Origin: Bradyrhizobium erythrophlei
GTDB lineage: Bacteria; Pseudomonadota; Alphaproteobacteria; Rhizobiales; Xanthobacteraceae
DNA: 64,000 nt
Reading direction: 5' to 3'
Assembly (NCBI RefSeq): GCF_900142985.1
Contig: NZ_LT670849.1
Span: 1,674,001 to 1,738,000, forward strand
The notes beneath the pieces are model-generated. The model did not search any database and had not been told where the DNA came from. It saw only the letters and a program-made list of their open reading frames with translations. The first letter of the stretch is position 1. Each line of letters starts with the position of its first letter. This document shows, one piece after another, positions 48,010-57,461 of the stretch. Both the position numbers and the translations under genes were made by a program.

Positions 48010-49284
48010 TTATTTTTTATTTTTTGCGGCCGCCGCACCCTGGCTGTCGCGGATCAGCCGGTCCAGGTGCATGCGGATGTGGGCGGCCTCGGCCGAGGTA
48101 TTGGCCAGCGCAATGGCGCGATCGAAGGCCACGCGCGCCTCTTCGTTGCGGCCAAGCTGCATCAGGAAGGCGCCGCGGACGCCGAAATAATGAAAATAGT
48201 TCGACAGCCGCTCACCGAGCGGTTCGATCATTTGCAAGGCAGCTTCCGGCCCGCGCACCTTGGACGCAGCCACCGCGCGGTTGAGCGTGATGACCGGCGA
48301 TGGCTGCATGATCTCCAGCGTGCCGTAGAGCAGATCGATCTGAGCCCAGTCGGTGTTTTCAGGCTTTGTCGCGTGCGAATGCAACGCCGCAATCGCCGCC
48401 TGCACCTGATACGGCCCGGAGCGGCGATGCCGCATCGCCTTGTCGATCAAGGCCTGGCCCTCGTTGATCAGCTTCTCGTTCCACAGCGTGCGATCCTGAT
48501 CCTCGAGCAGGACCAGTTCGCCGTTGGTATCGAACCGCGCCGGGGCGCGCGAATGCTGCAACAGCAACAGCGCGGTCAGACCCATGATCTCGGGCTCGCT
48601 CTGGAACAGGCGGAGCAACAGCCGCGCCAGCCGGATCGCTTCCTCGCACAGCGGCATGCGAATCTCGCAAGTTTCGCCGCTCGCCGAATAACCCTCGTTG
48701 AAGATCAGGTAAATCATCGCAGCGACCGCAGCGAGCCGCTCGCTGCGTTCGACCGCGCCGGGCGTTTCAAAGGCCACGCCGGCGCTGGCGACCTTTGCCT
48801 TGGCGCGGGTGATGCGCTGCTCCATCGCCGGTTCCGTTACCAGGAAGGCGCGTGCGATCTGCTTCACCGAAAGGCCGGAAACGATGCGTAACGCGAGCGC
48901 AATCTGCTGAGTCGCCGGCAGGTCAGGATGGCAGCAGATGAACAACAGGCGAAGGATATCGTCACGGTAGTGCGAACCGTCGAGCCGCTCGGCAATCTCT
49001 TCCTCGGCGTCGTCGAGATCGGAGATGGCCACGTCGTCGGGCAACGCTTCCTGCTTATGCGACCGGCGGACCTCGTCGATCGCAGCATTACGTCCGACCA
49101 TGATCAGCCAGGCCGCGGGATCGCGCGGCGGCCCGTTTTGCGGCCAGCTTTTCAGGGCGCGCAGGCAGGCGTTCTGGAACGCCTCTTCCGCGGTATCGAG
49201 ATTGCGAAAATAGCGCAGCAATGCGCCAACGGCCTGGGGACGCGCCGAAGTCAGGGCTGCATCGATCCAGGCGGTATCGGTCAT
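48010..49284 (-). CDS. ECF42 group RNA polymerase sigma factor
   Basis: 424 residues. Sigma region 2 is in the first 80 residues (DTAEEAFQNACLRALKSW, then VGRNAAIDEVRR), region 4 near 110-165 (SGLSVKQIARAFLVTEPAME), and the long C-terminal part (DUF6596 and TPR-like, with TLNRAVAASKVRGPEAAL) is the hallmark of ECF42. The upstream YCII gene overlaps by ATGA. No anti-sigma gene is present, as usual for the group; control may pass through the C-terminal domain. Three matching promoters nearby suggest its regulon. Confidence 0.92.
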   Translation of the reverse strand: MTDTAWIDAALTSARPQAVGALLRYFRNLDTAEEAFQNACLRALKSWPQNGPPRDPAAWLIMVGRNAAIDEVRRSHKQEALPDDVAISDLDDAEEEIAERLDGSHYRDDILRLLFICCHPDLPATQQIALALRIVSGLSVKQIARAFLVTEPAMEQRITRAKAKVASAGVAFETPGAVERSERLAAVAAMIYLIFNEGYSASGETCEIRMPLCEEAIRLARLLLRLFQSEPEIMGLTALLLLQHSRAPARFDTNGELVLLEDQDRTLWNEKLINEGQALIDKAMRHRRSGPYQVQAAIAALHSHATKPENTDWAQIDLLYGTLEIMQPSPVITLNRAVAASKVRGPEAALQMIEPLGERLSNYFHYFGVRGAFLMQLGRNEEARVAFDRAIALANTSAEAAHIRMHLDRLIRDSQGAAAAKNKK

Positions 49285-49649
49285 TTCGCGCCTGCGCCGG
49301 GTTCGTAAAATCCGACCGGGCGAATTTCATAGGCACCACCCGGATTGGCCGCACCAAGTTCGCGCGCCACGTCGACAGCCGCATCGAGATTTTCGCAGTC
49401 GATGATGTAGAAGCCGAGCAGCTGCTCCTTGGTCTCGGCATAGGGGCCGTCCAGCACCAGCGGCGGATCGTCCTTGCGCAGCGTCGTCGCTGCCGTGGTC
49501 GGCAGCAGGCGGGCGACCGGGCCCAGCCGCCCCTCCTTCTTCAACTTGTCCTGGACGACGATGAGCTTCGACATGACGTTCGCATCATGTTCGCGGGTCC
49601 ACGAGCCGACCAAATCCTCATCATGATAGCAAAGTATGGCATACAGCAT
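49281..49649 (-). CDS. YCII family (DGPF-type) protein
   Basis: 122 residues. The start is MLYAILCYHDEDLV and the signature reads LDGPYAETKEQLLGFYIID (about residues 66-84). It precedes and overlaps the ECF42 sigma factor gene. The ECF42-type promoter at 49675-49701 lies 26 bases upstream, so the sigma factor probably autoactivates. The long upstream in-frame extension is not protein-like. The function is unknown. Confidence 0.9.
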   Translation of the reverse strand: MLYAILCYHDEDLVGSWTREHDANVMSKLIVVQDKLKKEGRLGPVARLLPTTAATTLRKDDPPLVLDGPYAETKEQLLGFYIIDCENLDAAVDVARELGAANPGGAYEIRPVGFYEPGAGAK

Positions 49650-49674
49650 GGGAAAAGCTCCTTTGTGGCCCAAG

Positions 49675-49701
49675 GACGCTTGGGAAGACTTCATTCCGAC
49701 A
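49675..49701 (-). promoter_or_regulatory. ECF42-type promoter (YCII-sigma operon)
   Basis: TGTCGG (49701-49696) and CGTC (49678-49675) with 17 bases between on the minus strand. The spacing and both boxes equal those at 43111 and 47972. Confidence 0.78.
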
Positions 49702-49762
49702 TGCTTACGGAAAAAATTTTGCACTGAAAACAGGCCCCGGTAATGTTTCCGGGCGAGAGGTA

Positions 49763-50731
49763 ATGATGAAAAAAGGAACGCTGGCGCTGCTGATCCATGG
49801 CGGCACCGAGAACTGGTCGCTGGAACGCTGGGAGCGCCGATTCCACGACGTCTGTGGGGACCGTCCACTGCGGTTGGCAACGGAAAAAGGCGGCGATCCG
49901 GCCGACGTCCGCTATGCAGCGGTCTGGAAGCCGGTGCCGGGCGAATTGGCATCGTTTCCGAACCTGAAGGTGATCTTCAACCTAGGGGCCGGCGTCGATG
50001 CGCTGATGGCCGACAAGACCTTGCCCAAGGTGCCGCTGGTGCGCGTCTCCGTCGGCGATCTCACCGGCCGGATGACCGAATATGTCGTGCTGCACGTGCT
50101 GATGCATCACCGGCAGGAACTTTACCTGCGCCAGAGCCAGCGCGAGAAGCGCTGGGCGCCCAGGCATCAATGGGCAGCCGGCGCGCTCACCGTCGGCGTC
50201 ATGGGTCTCGGCACGTTAGGTGCGGACGCGGCGGAAGTTCTGGTGCGGCTCGGCTTTCAGGTCGTCGGATGGAGCAACAGCCCGAAGACGATCAAGGGCG
50301 TCGAATGCTTCCACGGCAAAACGCAACTCGATGCGTTCCTGCGACGCACCGACATTCTGGTCAGCCTGTTGCCGCTGACGCCAGATACGCATGGCATCCT
50401 CAACCGCGAACTATTCTCCAAACTGAACCGGTCAAGCCCGCTTGGCGCGCCGGTTCTGATCAATGCCGGGCGCGGCGGCTTGCAGAATGAGGCCGATATT
50501 CTGTCGTGCCTTGACGACGGCACGTTAGGCGCGGTCTCGCTCGACGTCTATCAGGTCGAACCGCAGCCCGCAGATAGCCCGTTCTGGACCCATCCGAAGG
50601 TCGTGCTGACGCCGCACAACGCCGCCGACACCGACGCCGACGAGATTTCGAAATATGTCGCGCGTCAGATCGACCGATTTGAAGGCGGCCAAGCGCTGGA
50701 AAACCTCGTCGATCCGGACCGGGGATATTGA
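49763..50731 (+). CDS. ghrA: glyoxylate/hydroxypyruvate reductase A
   Basis: 322 residues of the D-2-hydroxyacid dehydrogenase superfamily. The Rossmann motif is GVMGLGTLGADAAEVL and the catalytic region is LLPLTPDTHGILN ... INAGRGG ... LTPHNAADTD. It resembles GhrA and reduces glyoxylate or hydroxypyruvate with NADPH. It is divergent from the YCII-sigma operon and convergent with a TetR gene. Confidence 0.88.
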   Translation: MMKKGTLALLIHGGTENWSLERWERRFHDVCGDRPLRLATEKGGDPADVRYAAVWKPVPGELASFPNLKVIFNLGAGVDALMADKTLPKVPLVRVSVGDLTGRMTEYVVLHVLMHHRQELYLRQSQREKRWAPRHQWAAGALTVGVMGLGTLGADAAEVLVRLGFQVVGWSNSPKTIKGVECFHGKTQLDAFLRRTDILVSLLPLTPDTHGILNRELFSKLNRSSPLGAPVLINAGRGGLQNEADILSCLDDGTLGAVSLDVYQVEPQPADSPFWTHPKVVLTPHNAADTDADEISKYVARQIDRFEGGQALENLVDPDRGY

Positions 50732-50759
50732 AAGGCCCGCTAGCCTTCTCGCCGCGGCC

Positions 50760-51407
50760 TCATCCGCACATCACGGCGATCGCGCCGTTCGCGATCGCCT
50801 CGAGTTCCTTGCGAGGTACGCGCGCCCGCGACCGGATCGCGATGGTATGGATCGTGGCCGACGCAAGTTGCGCCAAAACGGCCGGATCGGCCGACGGCGG
50901 CAATTCGCCCTGCTCCTTGGCGCGGCGGAAGCAGGACGCGAACGCCCTGTCGAGCTCGGCAAATCCGTCCAGCACCATCGCGCGGATCTCGGAATCAGCG
51001 ACCGCTTCGGAGGCGGCCGTCATGACCGTGAAACAGCCCTGCGGCTCTGAGACATCGGCAACATAGATATCGAGCGCCGCGGCATAGATGCGCGCAAGCC
51101 GCTCGCGGATTGGCAACTCGCCTCTGAAAATCTCGACCATCGCCGCGCGCGCATCGGCGCGATAGCGCGCATAACTCTTGATATAGAGCTCGCGCTTGTC
51201 GCCGAACGCTGCATAGAGGCTCGGCCGGTTCATCCCCGTCGCCGCGCTGAGCTCGTCGAGCGAGGTCGCGGCGAAACCGTCTTTCCGAAACAGATCGAGC
51301 GCCTTGCCGAGGGCAACTTCGGGCTCATAGGCGCGCGGCCGCCCGCGGCGCTTCGGCGCAACCGCTTCAGGTCTGATTTCCGGCGACTTTTTCGTTTTTT
51401 GTACCAT
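50760..51407 (-). CDS. TetR family regulator (AefR-like)
   Basis: About 215 residues. A basic N-terminus (PKRRGRPRAYEPEVALGKAL) is followed by the HTH TSLDELSAATGMNRPSLYAAF. The C-terminal domain resembles AefR-like regulators. It is divergent from a GST gene. GTACAAAAA-type elements at 51396-51404 (inverted) and 51450-51458 may be operator parts. The start at 51407 lies close to the first element. Confidence 0.85.
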   Translation of the reverse strand: MVQKTKKSPEIRPEAVAPKRRGRPRAYEPEVALGKALDLFRKDGFAATSLDELSAATGMNRPSLYAAFGDKRELYIKSYARYRADARAAMVEIFRGELPIRERLARIYAAALDIYVADVSEPQGCFTVMTAASEAVADSEIRAMVLDGFAELDRAFASCFRRAKEQGELPPSADPAVLAQLASATIHTIAIRSRARVPRKELEAIANGAIAVMCG

Positions 51408-51503
51408 TTTGCAAAAAATTCCTTGACCCAATTTATATTATGCGAGACAGTACAAAAAGCAAGACCGACTTGGAAACCCAAATCCAAACCCGCGAGGAAC
51501 GCC

Positions 51504-52148
51504 ATGGATCTCTACTTCTCACCGCTTGCCTGTTCGCTGGCGACCCGGATTGCATTCTACGAAGCTGGCTACGAGGCGACCTATTTCGAGGTCGACCCGA
51601 AAAACAAGGTGGTGCAGAACGACGGATCGGATTTTCGCACGATCAATCCACTTGGGCTGGTGCCGACGTTGCGCACCGATGACGGGCAGGTGCTGACCGA
51701 GAACGCGGCCATCCTGCAATACGTGGCCGATCGCTTATCCGAAGCGCATCTCGGTACTTCACCGGGCATGGACCGAAGCAGGCTGCATCAATGGCTCTGC
51801 TTTATCGGCACCGAATTGCACAAGGGATTATTCGTACCGCTGCTCGACAGGAAAGCGCCGGCGGAAATCAAGTCCTACATCCTCGGCCGGGGCCTCTCGC
51901 GCCTCGACCATCTCGAAAACTATCTGAAGGACCGCGAATTCCTGCTCGACCATTTCACGGTGGCGGATGCCTATCTTGTCACCGTCATCAACTGGACCAT
52001 GGCAACGCCGCCGATCGAGCTCGCGAAATGGCCGACCGTGAAAGCCTATTACGAGCGGCTGCGCGCGCGGCCCAGCATCGCGAAAGCGATCGCGGAAGAG
52101 TTCGAGCTGTACAAGGCCGAGATCGCCCGCCACAAGGCCGCGGCCTGA
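51504..52148 (+). CDS. glutathione S-transferase
   Basis: 214 residues: the N-terminal thioredoxin-like domain (MDLYFSPLACSLATRIAFYE) with SPLACS where the beta-class Cys/Ser sits, NPLGLVPTL for cis-Pro, and ENAAILQYVAD for glutathione binding. The C-terminal domain is all-helical. It is likely under the divergent TetR regulator and may detoxify electrophiles. Confidence 0.92.
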   Translation: MDLYFSPLACSLATRIAFYEAGYEATYFEVDPKNKVVQNDGSDFRTINPLGLVPTLRTDDGQVLTENAAILQYVADRLSEAHLGTSPGMDRSRLHQWLCFIGTELHKGLFVPLLDRKAPAEIKSYILGRGLSRLDHLENYLKDREFLLDHFTVADAYLVTVINWTMATPPIELAKWPTVKAYYERLRARPSIAKAIAEEFELYKAEIARHKAAA

Positions 52149-52160
52149 GCGAACGCCATT

Positions 52161-52186
52161 GCCTCTCCCCACACGCGGGGAGAGGC
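52161..52186. terminator. bidirectional terminator
   Basis: A perfect 10-bp stem GCCTCTCCCC/GGGGAGAGGC with a 6-base loop between the convergent GST and DUF1348 genes, followed by TGTTTG on the plus strand. Confidence 0.65.
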
Positions 52187-52198
52187 TGTTTGAATATC

Positions 52199-52666
52199 TC
52201 AGAACGGACTGTCGCCCAGACCCGGCACGTCTTGCGGCCGGGGTCCGGGCGCCGGCCAGTGGAAGCGCCGATCTTTCTCGTCAATCGTGATGTCATTGAT
52301 GCTGGCCTCGCGCCGGCGCATCAGGCCGTGCTCGTCGAACTCCCACTGCTCATTGCCATAGGAGCGGTGCCACTGGCCGCTCGCATCACGCCATTCATAC
52401 TGAAAGCGCACCGCGATGCGGTTGTTGTCGAACGCCCAGAGGTCCTTGATCAGGCGATAGTCGAGCTCCTTCGCCCATTTGCGCGTGAGGAATGCGACGA
52501 TCGCCGCACGCCCCTCGAAGACTTCAGAGCGGTTACGCCAGCGGCTGTCCTCGGTATAGGCAAGCGACACGCGTTCGGGATCGCGCGAATTCCAGGCGTC
52601 TTCCGCCATGCGCGCCTTCTGCGCGGCGGTTTCACGGGTGAACGGCGGTAGTGGCGGACGCGACAT
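52199..52666 (-). CDS. DUF1348 NTF2-like protein
   Basis: 155 residues of the SnoaL/NTF2 fold. Conserved blocks are [38 protein letters not shown] and [19 protein letters not shown]. The family is widespread and has no fixed reaction. It lies just before ybgC on the same strand. Confidence 0.88.
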   Translation of the reverse strand: MSRPPLPPFTRETAAQKARMAEDAWNSRDPERVSLAYTEDSRWRNRSEVFEGRAAIVAFLTRKWAKELDYRLIKDLWAFDNNRIAVRFQYEWRDASGQWHRSYGNEQWEFDEHGLMRRREASINDITIDEKDRRFHWPAPGPRPQDVPGLGDSPF

Positions 52667-52772
52667 CTTGACCTCCCGGCTTCTGCATGGCGGCCGAGAC
52701 TATCGCGTGAATCAAGAGAGTCGATGGCCGTGTTTCTATCGCTCGATTGCAAGAGCCAATCGAGGGCTTCAA

Positions 52773-53222
52773 CTACTCGAGATCGGCCTTCATCAGCATG
52801 CGGATCGATTTCGGAATAGGCTGCGCCCTGCCCTCGCTGATGAAGGCGACGCGCACCTCGGCGGTGACCAATACGTCCGAATCACGCCGTACCTCCTGCG
52901 CCAGAACGATGGAGGCGCCTTTCACCGCGACCGGCCAGGTCACGATATCCAGCACATCGTCCATCCGCGCAGGTCTCAGAAAATCGAGTTTCATCGAGCG
53001 CACCACAAAGGCAAAGCCTGATATCTCGGTCTCCACTTCCGTGAACAGCGCGTGCTGCTCGGCGCCCATCAACCGCAAATGATTGGTGCGGCCACGCTCC
53101 ATGAAGCGCAGATAGTTGGCGTGATAGACGATGCCGGAGAAATCCGTGTCCTCGTAATAGACGCGGATTTGCATGTGATGGCGGCCGTCGCGGATTTCGC
53201 CATCAAGGTAGGGTTGTGTCAC
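52773..53222 (-). CDS. ybgC: acyl-CoA thioesterase YbgC
   Basis: 149 residues of hotdog fold. The YbgC/4HBT motif is VYYEDTDFSGIVYHANYLRF (about residues 21-40). Usually it is the first gene of ybgC-tolQRAB-pal; here tolQ lies 12.6 kb away. The start is a GTG at 53222; an ATG at 53174 would drop 16 residues. Confidence 0.92.
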   Translation of the reverse strand: MTQPYLDGEIRDGRHHMQIRVYYEDTDFSGIVYHANYLRFMERGRTNHLRLMGAEQHALFTEVETEISGFAFVVRSMKLDFLRPARMDDVLDIVTWPVAVKGASIVLAQEVRRDSDVLVTAEVRVAFISEGRAQPIPKSIRMLMKADLE

Positions 53223-53297
53223 GTGCGGCCTCGATCGCCTCTTCAGACAATCGTGTTTTGCGAGAATTCACCGTGGCGCGCAAGCGCGGGCTAGACG

Positions 53298-54209
53298 CTA
53301 GGATACGATGAGGCCCGGCTTTCCCAGCGTCACCTGCACGATTTCCGGGGGAACACCGATCCGGAACGGCAGCAGGCTGCAACCCAGACCGCCGGAGACG
53401 ACGATATCGCAGTTCAAGCGGATATGACCGTAGGTCAAGAGTTGTCCGGAAGGCGCTACCGGCGACCAGCCCATCAGCCGCACCTGACCGCCATGGGTGT
53501 GACCGGAGAGCTGGAGCGCGACGCGGGACGGCACGCGGTGTGCGACATCCGGCTCATGCGCCAGCAGGATGACCGGCGCATCGTCCGTTACCTTGTTGAG
53601 CGTCGCGCTGAGATCGTCGACGCCAATTCGTTTGATCGGACGAAAGCGCCGCGCCGGAGCGTATGCCAGTTGATCGCCGAGGCCTGCGAGCCAGAACGGG
53701 CGGCCGCCCTTGCTCAGGCGCTGGACGTCATTTTCGTAGACCGGAATGCCAGCGGCCTCTAACGCGCGGCGGGCAGCGGTCGCGCCCTGCCCGCTGCGCT
53801 GAACCGTCCGGTCATCCCAATAATCATGATTGCCGAGAATGGCGTGCACGCCGAGCGGCGCCTTGAGACCGGCGAGCGCGGACGCCCATTCATCGGCCGG
53901 AATAAATCGCGTCACATGCCGGTGGCCGGCGACATAGTCGCCGAGCAACACGGTGATGTCGGGCTGAAGCGCATTGGTGTGTTCGACGATTTCCTGGATA
54001 CGATCGAGCGACATCCAGGGATCGCAGGCGTGAACGTCGGCGACGACCGCGATCTTGAGGTTGAGATCAGCCGGCCATTGCGGCGGCGAAATCTGATACC
54101 GCGTGACCTGAAGCTGAAGCTCGGGTTCGCTGACCCCATAGGCAGCCGTCGAGACTCCGGCGACGCCGAGGCCCGAAAATCCACGCAGAAGATGACGACG
54201 CGAAATCAT
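53298..54209 (-). CDS. Tat-type metallophosphoesterase
   Basis: About 303 residues. The twin-arginine signal is SRRHLLRGFSGLGVAG at residues 3-18. The calcineurin-like motifs are VVADVHACDPW, LLGDYVAGHRH, LGNHDYW and LSGHTHGGQVRL, so it is a periplasmic dimetal phosphoesterase. It resembles YaeI-type enzymes. The substrate is unknown. The ATG at 54209 places the RR motif at the very N-terminus. Confidence 0.9.
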   Translation of the reverse strand: MISRRHLLRGFSGLGVAGVSTAAYGVSEPELQLQVTRYQISPPQWPADLNLKIAVVADVHACDPWMSLDRIQEIVEHTNALQPDITVLLGDYVAGHRHVTRFIPADEWASALAGLKAPLGVHAILGNHDYWDDRTVQRSGQGATAARRALEAAGIPVYENDVQRLSKGGRPFWLAGLGDQLAYAPARRFRPIKRIGVDDLSATLNKVTDDAPVILLAHEPDVAHRVPSRVALQLSGHTHGGQVRLMGWSPVAPSGQLLTYGHIRLNCDIVVSGGLGCSLLPFRIGVPPEIVQVTLGKPGLIVS

Positions 54210-54304
54210 GGAAAGCGATTGTGATGCACTTTCCTCTATGATCAGCAAATGCAGCGGAATTGGGAGAGGCTTGCGCCAATACCGCGCAGTAACCTTACCT
54301 AGCG

Positions 54305-54709
54305 CTAACCCTGCACGGCGAGCGGCAAAACGTGGTCGCGCGTCAGCGGCGCCAGATGAATATCGGGCGGTGACGCCGGATCGATCCAGATCGCTTCATC
54401 AATCTCCCGGCTCGGCGCGATCGCACCCATCACATCGACGTGATAGAGACTGGCCGCCACGCGAAAGCCCGGCTCATTGGCGGCGACCGCATCGAACGCC
54501 TCGAGCGGGCGGACCGAAGCCGGAACGACAAGGCAGCCGAGCTCTTCCGATATTTCGCGGGACAGCGCGGCGATGTCATCTTCGCCGGCATCGAGCTTTC
54601 CGCCCGGCTGCATGAAGGCGCTCGTGCCGCGCTTGCGCACCAACAACACCCGCCCGGCGTCGTCGCGGATCAAGGCAGCGACGATCTTGATGGTGCGTGA
54701 AGCCGTCAT
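54305..54709 (-). CDS. NUDIX hydrolase
   Basis: 134 residues. The Nudix box reads [20 protein letters not shown] with EELG following. The start at 54709 overlaps the ruvB stop (ATGA). It may clean oxidised nucleotides, which fits its DNA-repair operon. Confidence 0.9.
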   Translation of the reverse strand: MTASRTIKIVAALIRDDAGRVLLVRKRGTSAFMQPGGKLDAGEDDIAALSREISEELGCLVVPASVRPLEAFDAVAANEPGFRVAASLYHVDVMGAIAPSREIDEAIWIDPASPPDIHLAPLTRDHVLPLAVQG

Positions 54710-55755
54710 TCGTCCTCGTCGCCGTTGCCGAATAATCCGAACTGCGACGGATCGCGCGTGGGCTCGCTCAGACCGAGATGGCGGAAGGCGTGCGAGGTCA
54801 ACAAGCGCCCGCGCGGGGTGCGTTGCAGATAGCCGCACTGGATCAGATAAGGCTCGATGATGTCCTCGATGGCATCGCGCGGCTCGGACAGAGCGGCGGC
54901 GAGCGTCTCGACGCCGACCGGGCCGCCGCCATAGTTTATCGCGATCGTCGTGAGATAACGCCGGTCCATCGCGTCAAGCCCGACGGCATCGACTTCCAGC
55001 GCGCCCAGCGCGTTGTCGGCGATCTTGCGATCGATCGAATCCGCATCCGCGGCGGACGCAAAATCCCGCACGCGGCGCAGCAGCCGCCCGGCGATACGCG
55101 GCGTGCCGCGGGCGCGGCGGGCAATTTCGTTGGCGCCGTCGCTGGTCATGCCAACGTTGAGCACGCGCGCGCCGCGGGTGACGATCTTTTCCAGTTCGTC
55201 CTCGGTGTAGAAATTCAGCCGCACCGGAATGCCAAAACGGTCGCGCAGCGGATTGGTCAAAAGCCCCGCGCGCGTCGTGGCGCCGACCAGGGTGAATTTC
55301 GCGAGCTCGATTTTGACCGAGCGCGCCGCCGGCCCCTCGCCGATGATCAGGTCGAGCTGAAAATCCTCCATCGCGGGATAGAGCACTTCCTCGACCGCCG
55401 GGCTCAAGCGGTGAATTTCGTCGATGAAGAGCACGTCGCGCTCTTCGAGATTGGTCAAGAGCGCGGCGAGATCGCCAGCCTTGGCGATCACCGGACCGGA
55501 CGTGGCGCGAAAGCCGACGCCGAGCTCGCGCGCGACGATCTGCGCCAGCGTGGTCTTGCCCAATCCAGGCGGGCCGACGAACAACACGTGATCGAGCGCC
55601 TCGCCGCGCTTGCGCGCGGCCTCGATGAAGATCGAGAGATTCTTGCGCGCCTGCGCCTGGCCGACAAATTCGGATAGCGATTGCGGCCGCATCGCGGTAT
55701 CGCCCACATCGTCGGTGCGGCGATCAGGCGTGACTATGCGCGGGGGCGGGTTCAT
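54706..55755 (-). CDS. ruvB: Holliday junction helicase RuvB
   Basis: 349 residues, AAA+ motor. Walker A is [11 protein letters not shown], Walker [12 protein letters not shown], sensor 1 [18 protein letters not shown], and the C-terminal winged helix contains [14 protein letters not shown]. It drives branch migration with RuvA. It overlaps the cytidine deaminase upstream and the NUDIX gene downstream by ATGA. Confidence 0.98.
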   Translation of the reverse strand: MNPPPRIVTPDRRTDDVGDTAMRPQSLSEFVGQAQARKNLSIFIEAARKRGEALDHVLFVGPPGLGKTTLAQIVARELGVGFRATSGPVIAKAGDLAALLTNLEERDVLFIDEIHRLSPAVEEVLYPAMEDFQLDLIIGEGPAARSVKIELAKFTLVGATTRAGLLTNPLRDRFGIPVRLNFYTEDELEKIVTRGARVLNVGMTSDGANEIARRARGTPRIAGRLLRRVRDFASAADADSIDRKIADNALGALEVDAVGLDAMDRRYLTTIAINYGGGPVGVETLAAALSEPRDAIEDIIEPYLIQCGYLQRTPRGRLLTSHAFRHLGLSEPTRDPSQFGLFGNGDEDE

Positions 55756-56171
55756 TCGTTGCCCCGCCGGTATTTGTTCGGCAACAGTTCGCCAATTTTC
55801 ACGACCTTGGGCGTGCGGCCGCTATTGGGCACGATGACACGCGCCTTGGCGTCATAATCGTGGATCAGTTCGCGGCAAATGCCGCACGGCGAGACCACCG
55901 CAATCTTGCCCGGCTCGTCCGGCTTCGGATGACGCACGGCCACGATGGTCTCGATGCCGTGATCGCCGCTCTCGGTGATGGCGCGGCCGATCGCAATGGC
56001 TTCGGCGCAGACCGCGATCCGGCCGATATAGGCGTCGATGTTCACTCCGGTGATGACGCGGCCGTCGCGGGTGCGCATCGCGGCGCCCACTTCCTGCCAG
56101 TCGTTGCGATAGCGCTGGCTGATCGCCTCGGTGGCGGCGGCGATCAGTTCCTTGTCCTTCTTGCTCAGCAT
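55752..56171 (-). CDS. cytidine/blasticidin-type deaminase
   Basis: 139 residues of the zinc cytidine deaminase fold: the catalytic [11 protein letters not shown] (with Cys in place of the usual His before Ala-Glu) and the zinc pair [10 protein letters not shown]. The C-terminus fits blasticidin-S-deaminase-like members as well. It sits between ruvA and ruvB, which is unusual, and overlaps the ruvB start. Confidence 0.88.
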   Translation of the reverse strand: MLSKKDKELIAAATEAISQRYRNDWQEVGAAMRTRDGRVITGVNIDAYIGRIAVCAEAIAIGRAITESGDHGIETIVAVRHPKPDEPGKIAVVSPCGICRELIHDYDAKARVIVPNSGRTPKVVKIGELLPNKYRRGNE

Positions 56172-56202
56172 GGTCGACGATGCATTCCTTCGGAGGCGGG
56201 AG

Positions 56203-56281
56203 CTAGTAGAGTTTAGGATTTGACATTCGCCTTCCGAGTTTGCGGCTAGACAGGTGGCGAATGTCAAATCCACTCCACTAG
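56203..56281. repeat. palindromic repeat, copy 4
   Basis: 79 bases: CTAGTAGAG ... GGATTTGACATTCGC on the left and GCGAATGTCAAATCC ACTCCACTAG on the right. It lies between the cytidine deaminase gene and ruvA, two bases from the ruvA stop codon. Confidence 0.92.
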
Positions 56282-56282
56282 C

Positions 56283-56900
56283 CTACTTCGCCAATTCCTT
56301 CAGGCCCAGCCGGATGAGCTGCGCGGTCTCGGCTTTTTCCCCGGCGCTGCGCGAGGCTGCGGCAATTGCGGCTGCCGCCTGCGGCTGGCCGTAGCCGAGA
56401 TTGACCAGCGCGGAAATTGCATCGGTCACCGGGCGCGGCGCGCGAGAATCGTCGATCGCGCCGGAGAGAGACACCACCGCCGGATCGACATTGGCGAAGG
56501 CAGGCGCCTTGTCCTTCAATTCCGTGACGATGCGCTCGGCGACCTTGGGGCCGACGCCGGGCGTGCGGGTCACCGCGGCCTTATCGCGCAGCGCAATTGC
56601 ATTCGCCAGATCCGGCGGCGACAGCGTCCCTAGCACGGCGAGTGCGACCTTGGCGCCGACGCCCTGCACCGTCTGCAACAGCCGAAACCATTCGCGCTCG
56701 ATGTCGCTCTTGAAACCAAACAGCTTGATCTGGTCTTCGCGCACATAGGTTTCGATCGACAGTACCGCCGCCTCGCCCGGCGCGGGCAAGGACTGCAAGG
56801 TACGCGACGAGCAATGCACCTGATAACCGACGCCACCGACATCGAGGATCACGAAATCCTCGCCATAGGAATCGATCAGGCCCTTGAGCTTGCCGATCAT
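56283..56900 (-). CDS. ruvA: Holliday junction protein RuvA
   Basis: 205 residues. The N-terminal OB fold ([20 protein letters not shown]), two HhH motifs ([18 protein letters not shown] and [14 protein letters not shown]) and the flexible C-terminal domain ([18 protein letters not shown]) that contacts RuvB are all present. It overlaps the ruvC stop by ATGA. Confidence 0.97.
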   Translation of the reverse strand: MIGKLKGLIDSYGEDFVILDVGGVGYQVHCSSRTLQSLPAPGEAAVLSIETYVREDQIKLFGFKSDIEREWFRLLQTVQGVGAKVALAVLGTLSPPDLANAIALRDKAAVTRTPGVGPKVAERIVTELKDKAPAFANVDPAVVSLSGAIDDSRAPRPVTDAISALVNLGYGQPQAAAAIAAASRSAGEKAETAQLIRLGLKELAK

Positions 56901-57430
56901 AGACCGACCACCTTGAGCCGCATCGCGGCGCTGGTGCGGTGATGCGCGTGCGTGATGGCGATGGCGAGGGCGTCGGCCGCGTCAGCGGATTTCGGCTCGG
57001 CCTTGGGCAACAGCACCTTCAGCATCACCATGATCTGGTTCTTGTCGGCATGGCCGGCGCCGACCACGGTCTTCTTCACCTGGTTGGGCGCATATTCGGA
57101 AACCGAAATTCCGAACATCGCTGGCGCCAGCATGGCGACGCCACGGGCCTGGCCGAGCTTCAGCGTCGCGACGCCATCCTTGTTGACGAAGGTTTGTTCG
57201 ACAGCGGCCTCGAGCGGGCGGAAATTGCCGAGCACTGTGGCGAGCCCCTCGTGAATGGCAAGCAAGCGGCTCGACAGCGGCAGATCTTCCGGCGGCTCGA
57301 CCGAACCGCACCCGATATAAACCAGACGGTTGCCTTCGACTTCGATCACGCCCCAACCGGTGCGGCGCAGGCCGGGGTCGATACCAAGGATGCGAACGGG
57401 GGAACGAATCGGCTGCGAGGACATGGGCAT
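56897..57430 (-). CDS. ruvC: Holliday junction resolvase RuvC
   Basis: 177 residues. The catalytic acids are in [13 protein letters not shown] (first Asp), [10 protein letters not shown] and [17 protein letters not shown]. It cuts junctions that RuvAB migrates. The start may also be the ATG two codons later (57424). Confidence 0.97.
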   Translation of the reverse strand: MPMSSQPIRSPVRILGIDPGLRRTGWGVIEVEGNRLVYIGCGSVEPPEDLPLSSRLLAIHEGLATVLGNFRPLEAAVEQTFVNKDGVATLKLGQARGVAMLAPAMFGISVSEYAPNQVKKTVVGAGHADKNQIMVMLKVLLPKAEPKSADAADALAIAITHAHHRTSAAMRLKVVGL

Positions 57431-57461
57431 TTATACCGCATGATTCGCGGGTGGAATGAGG

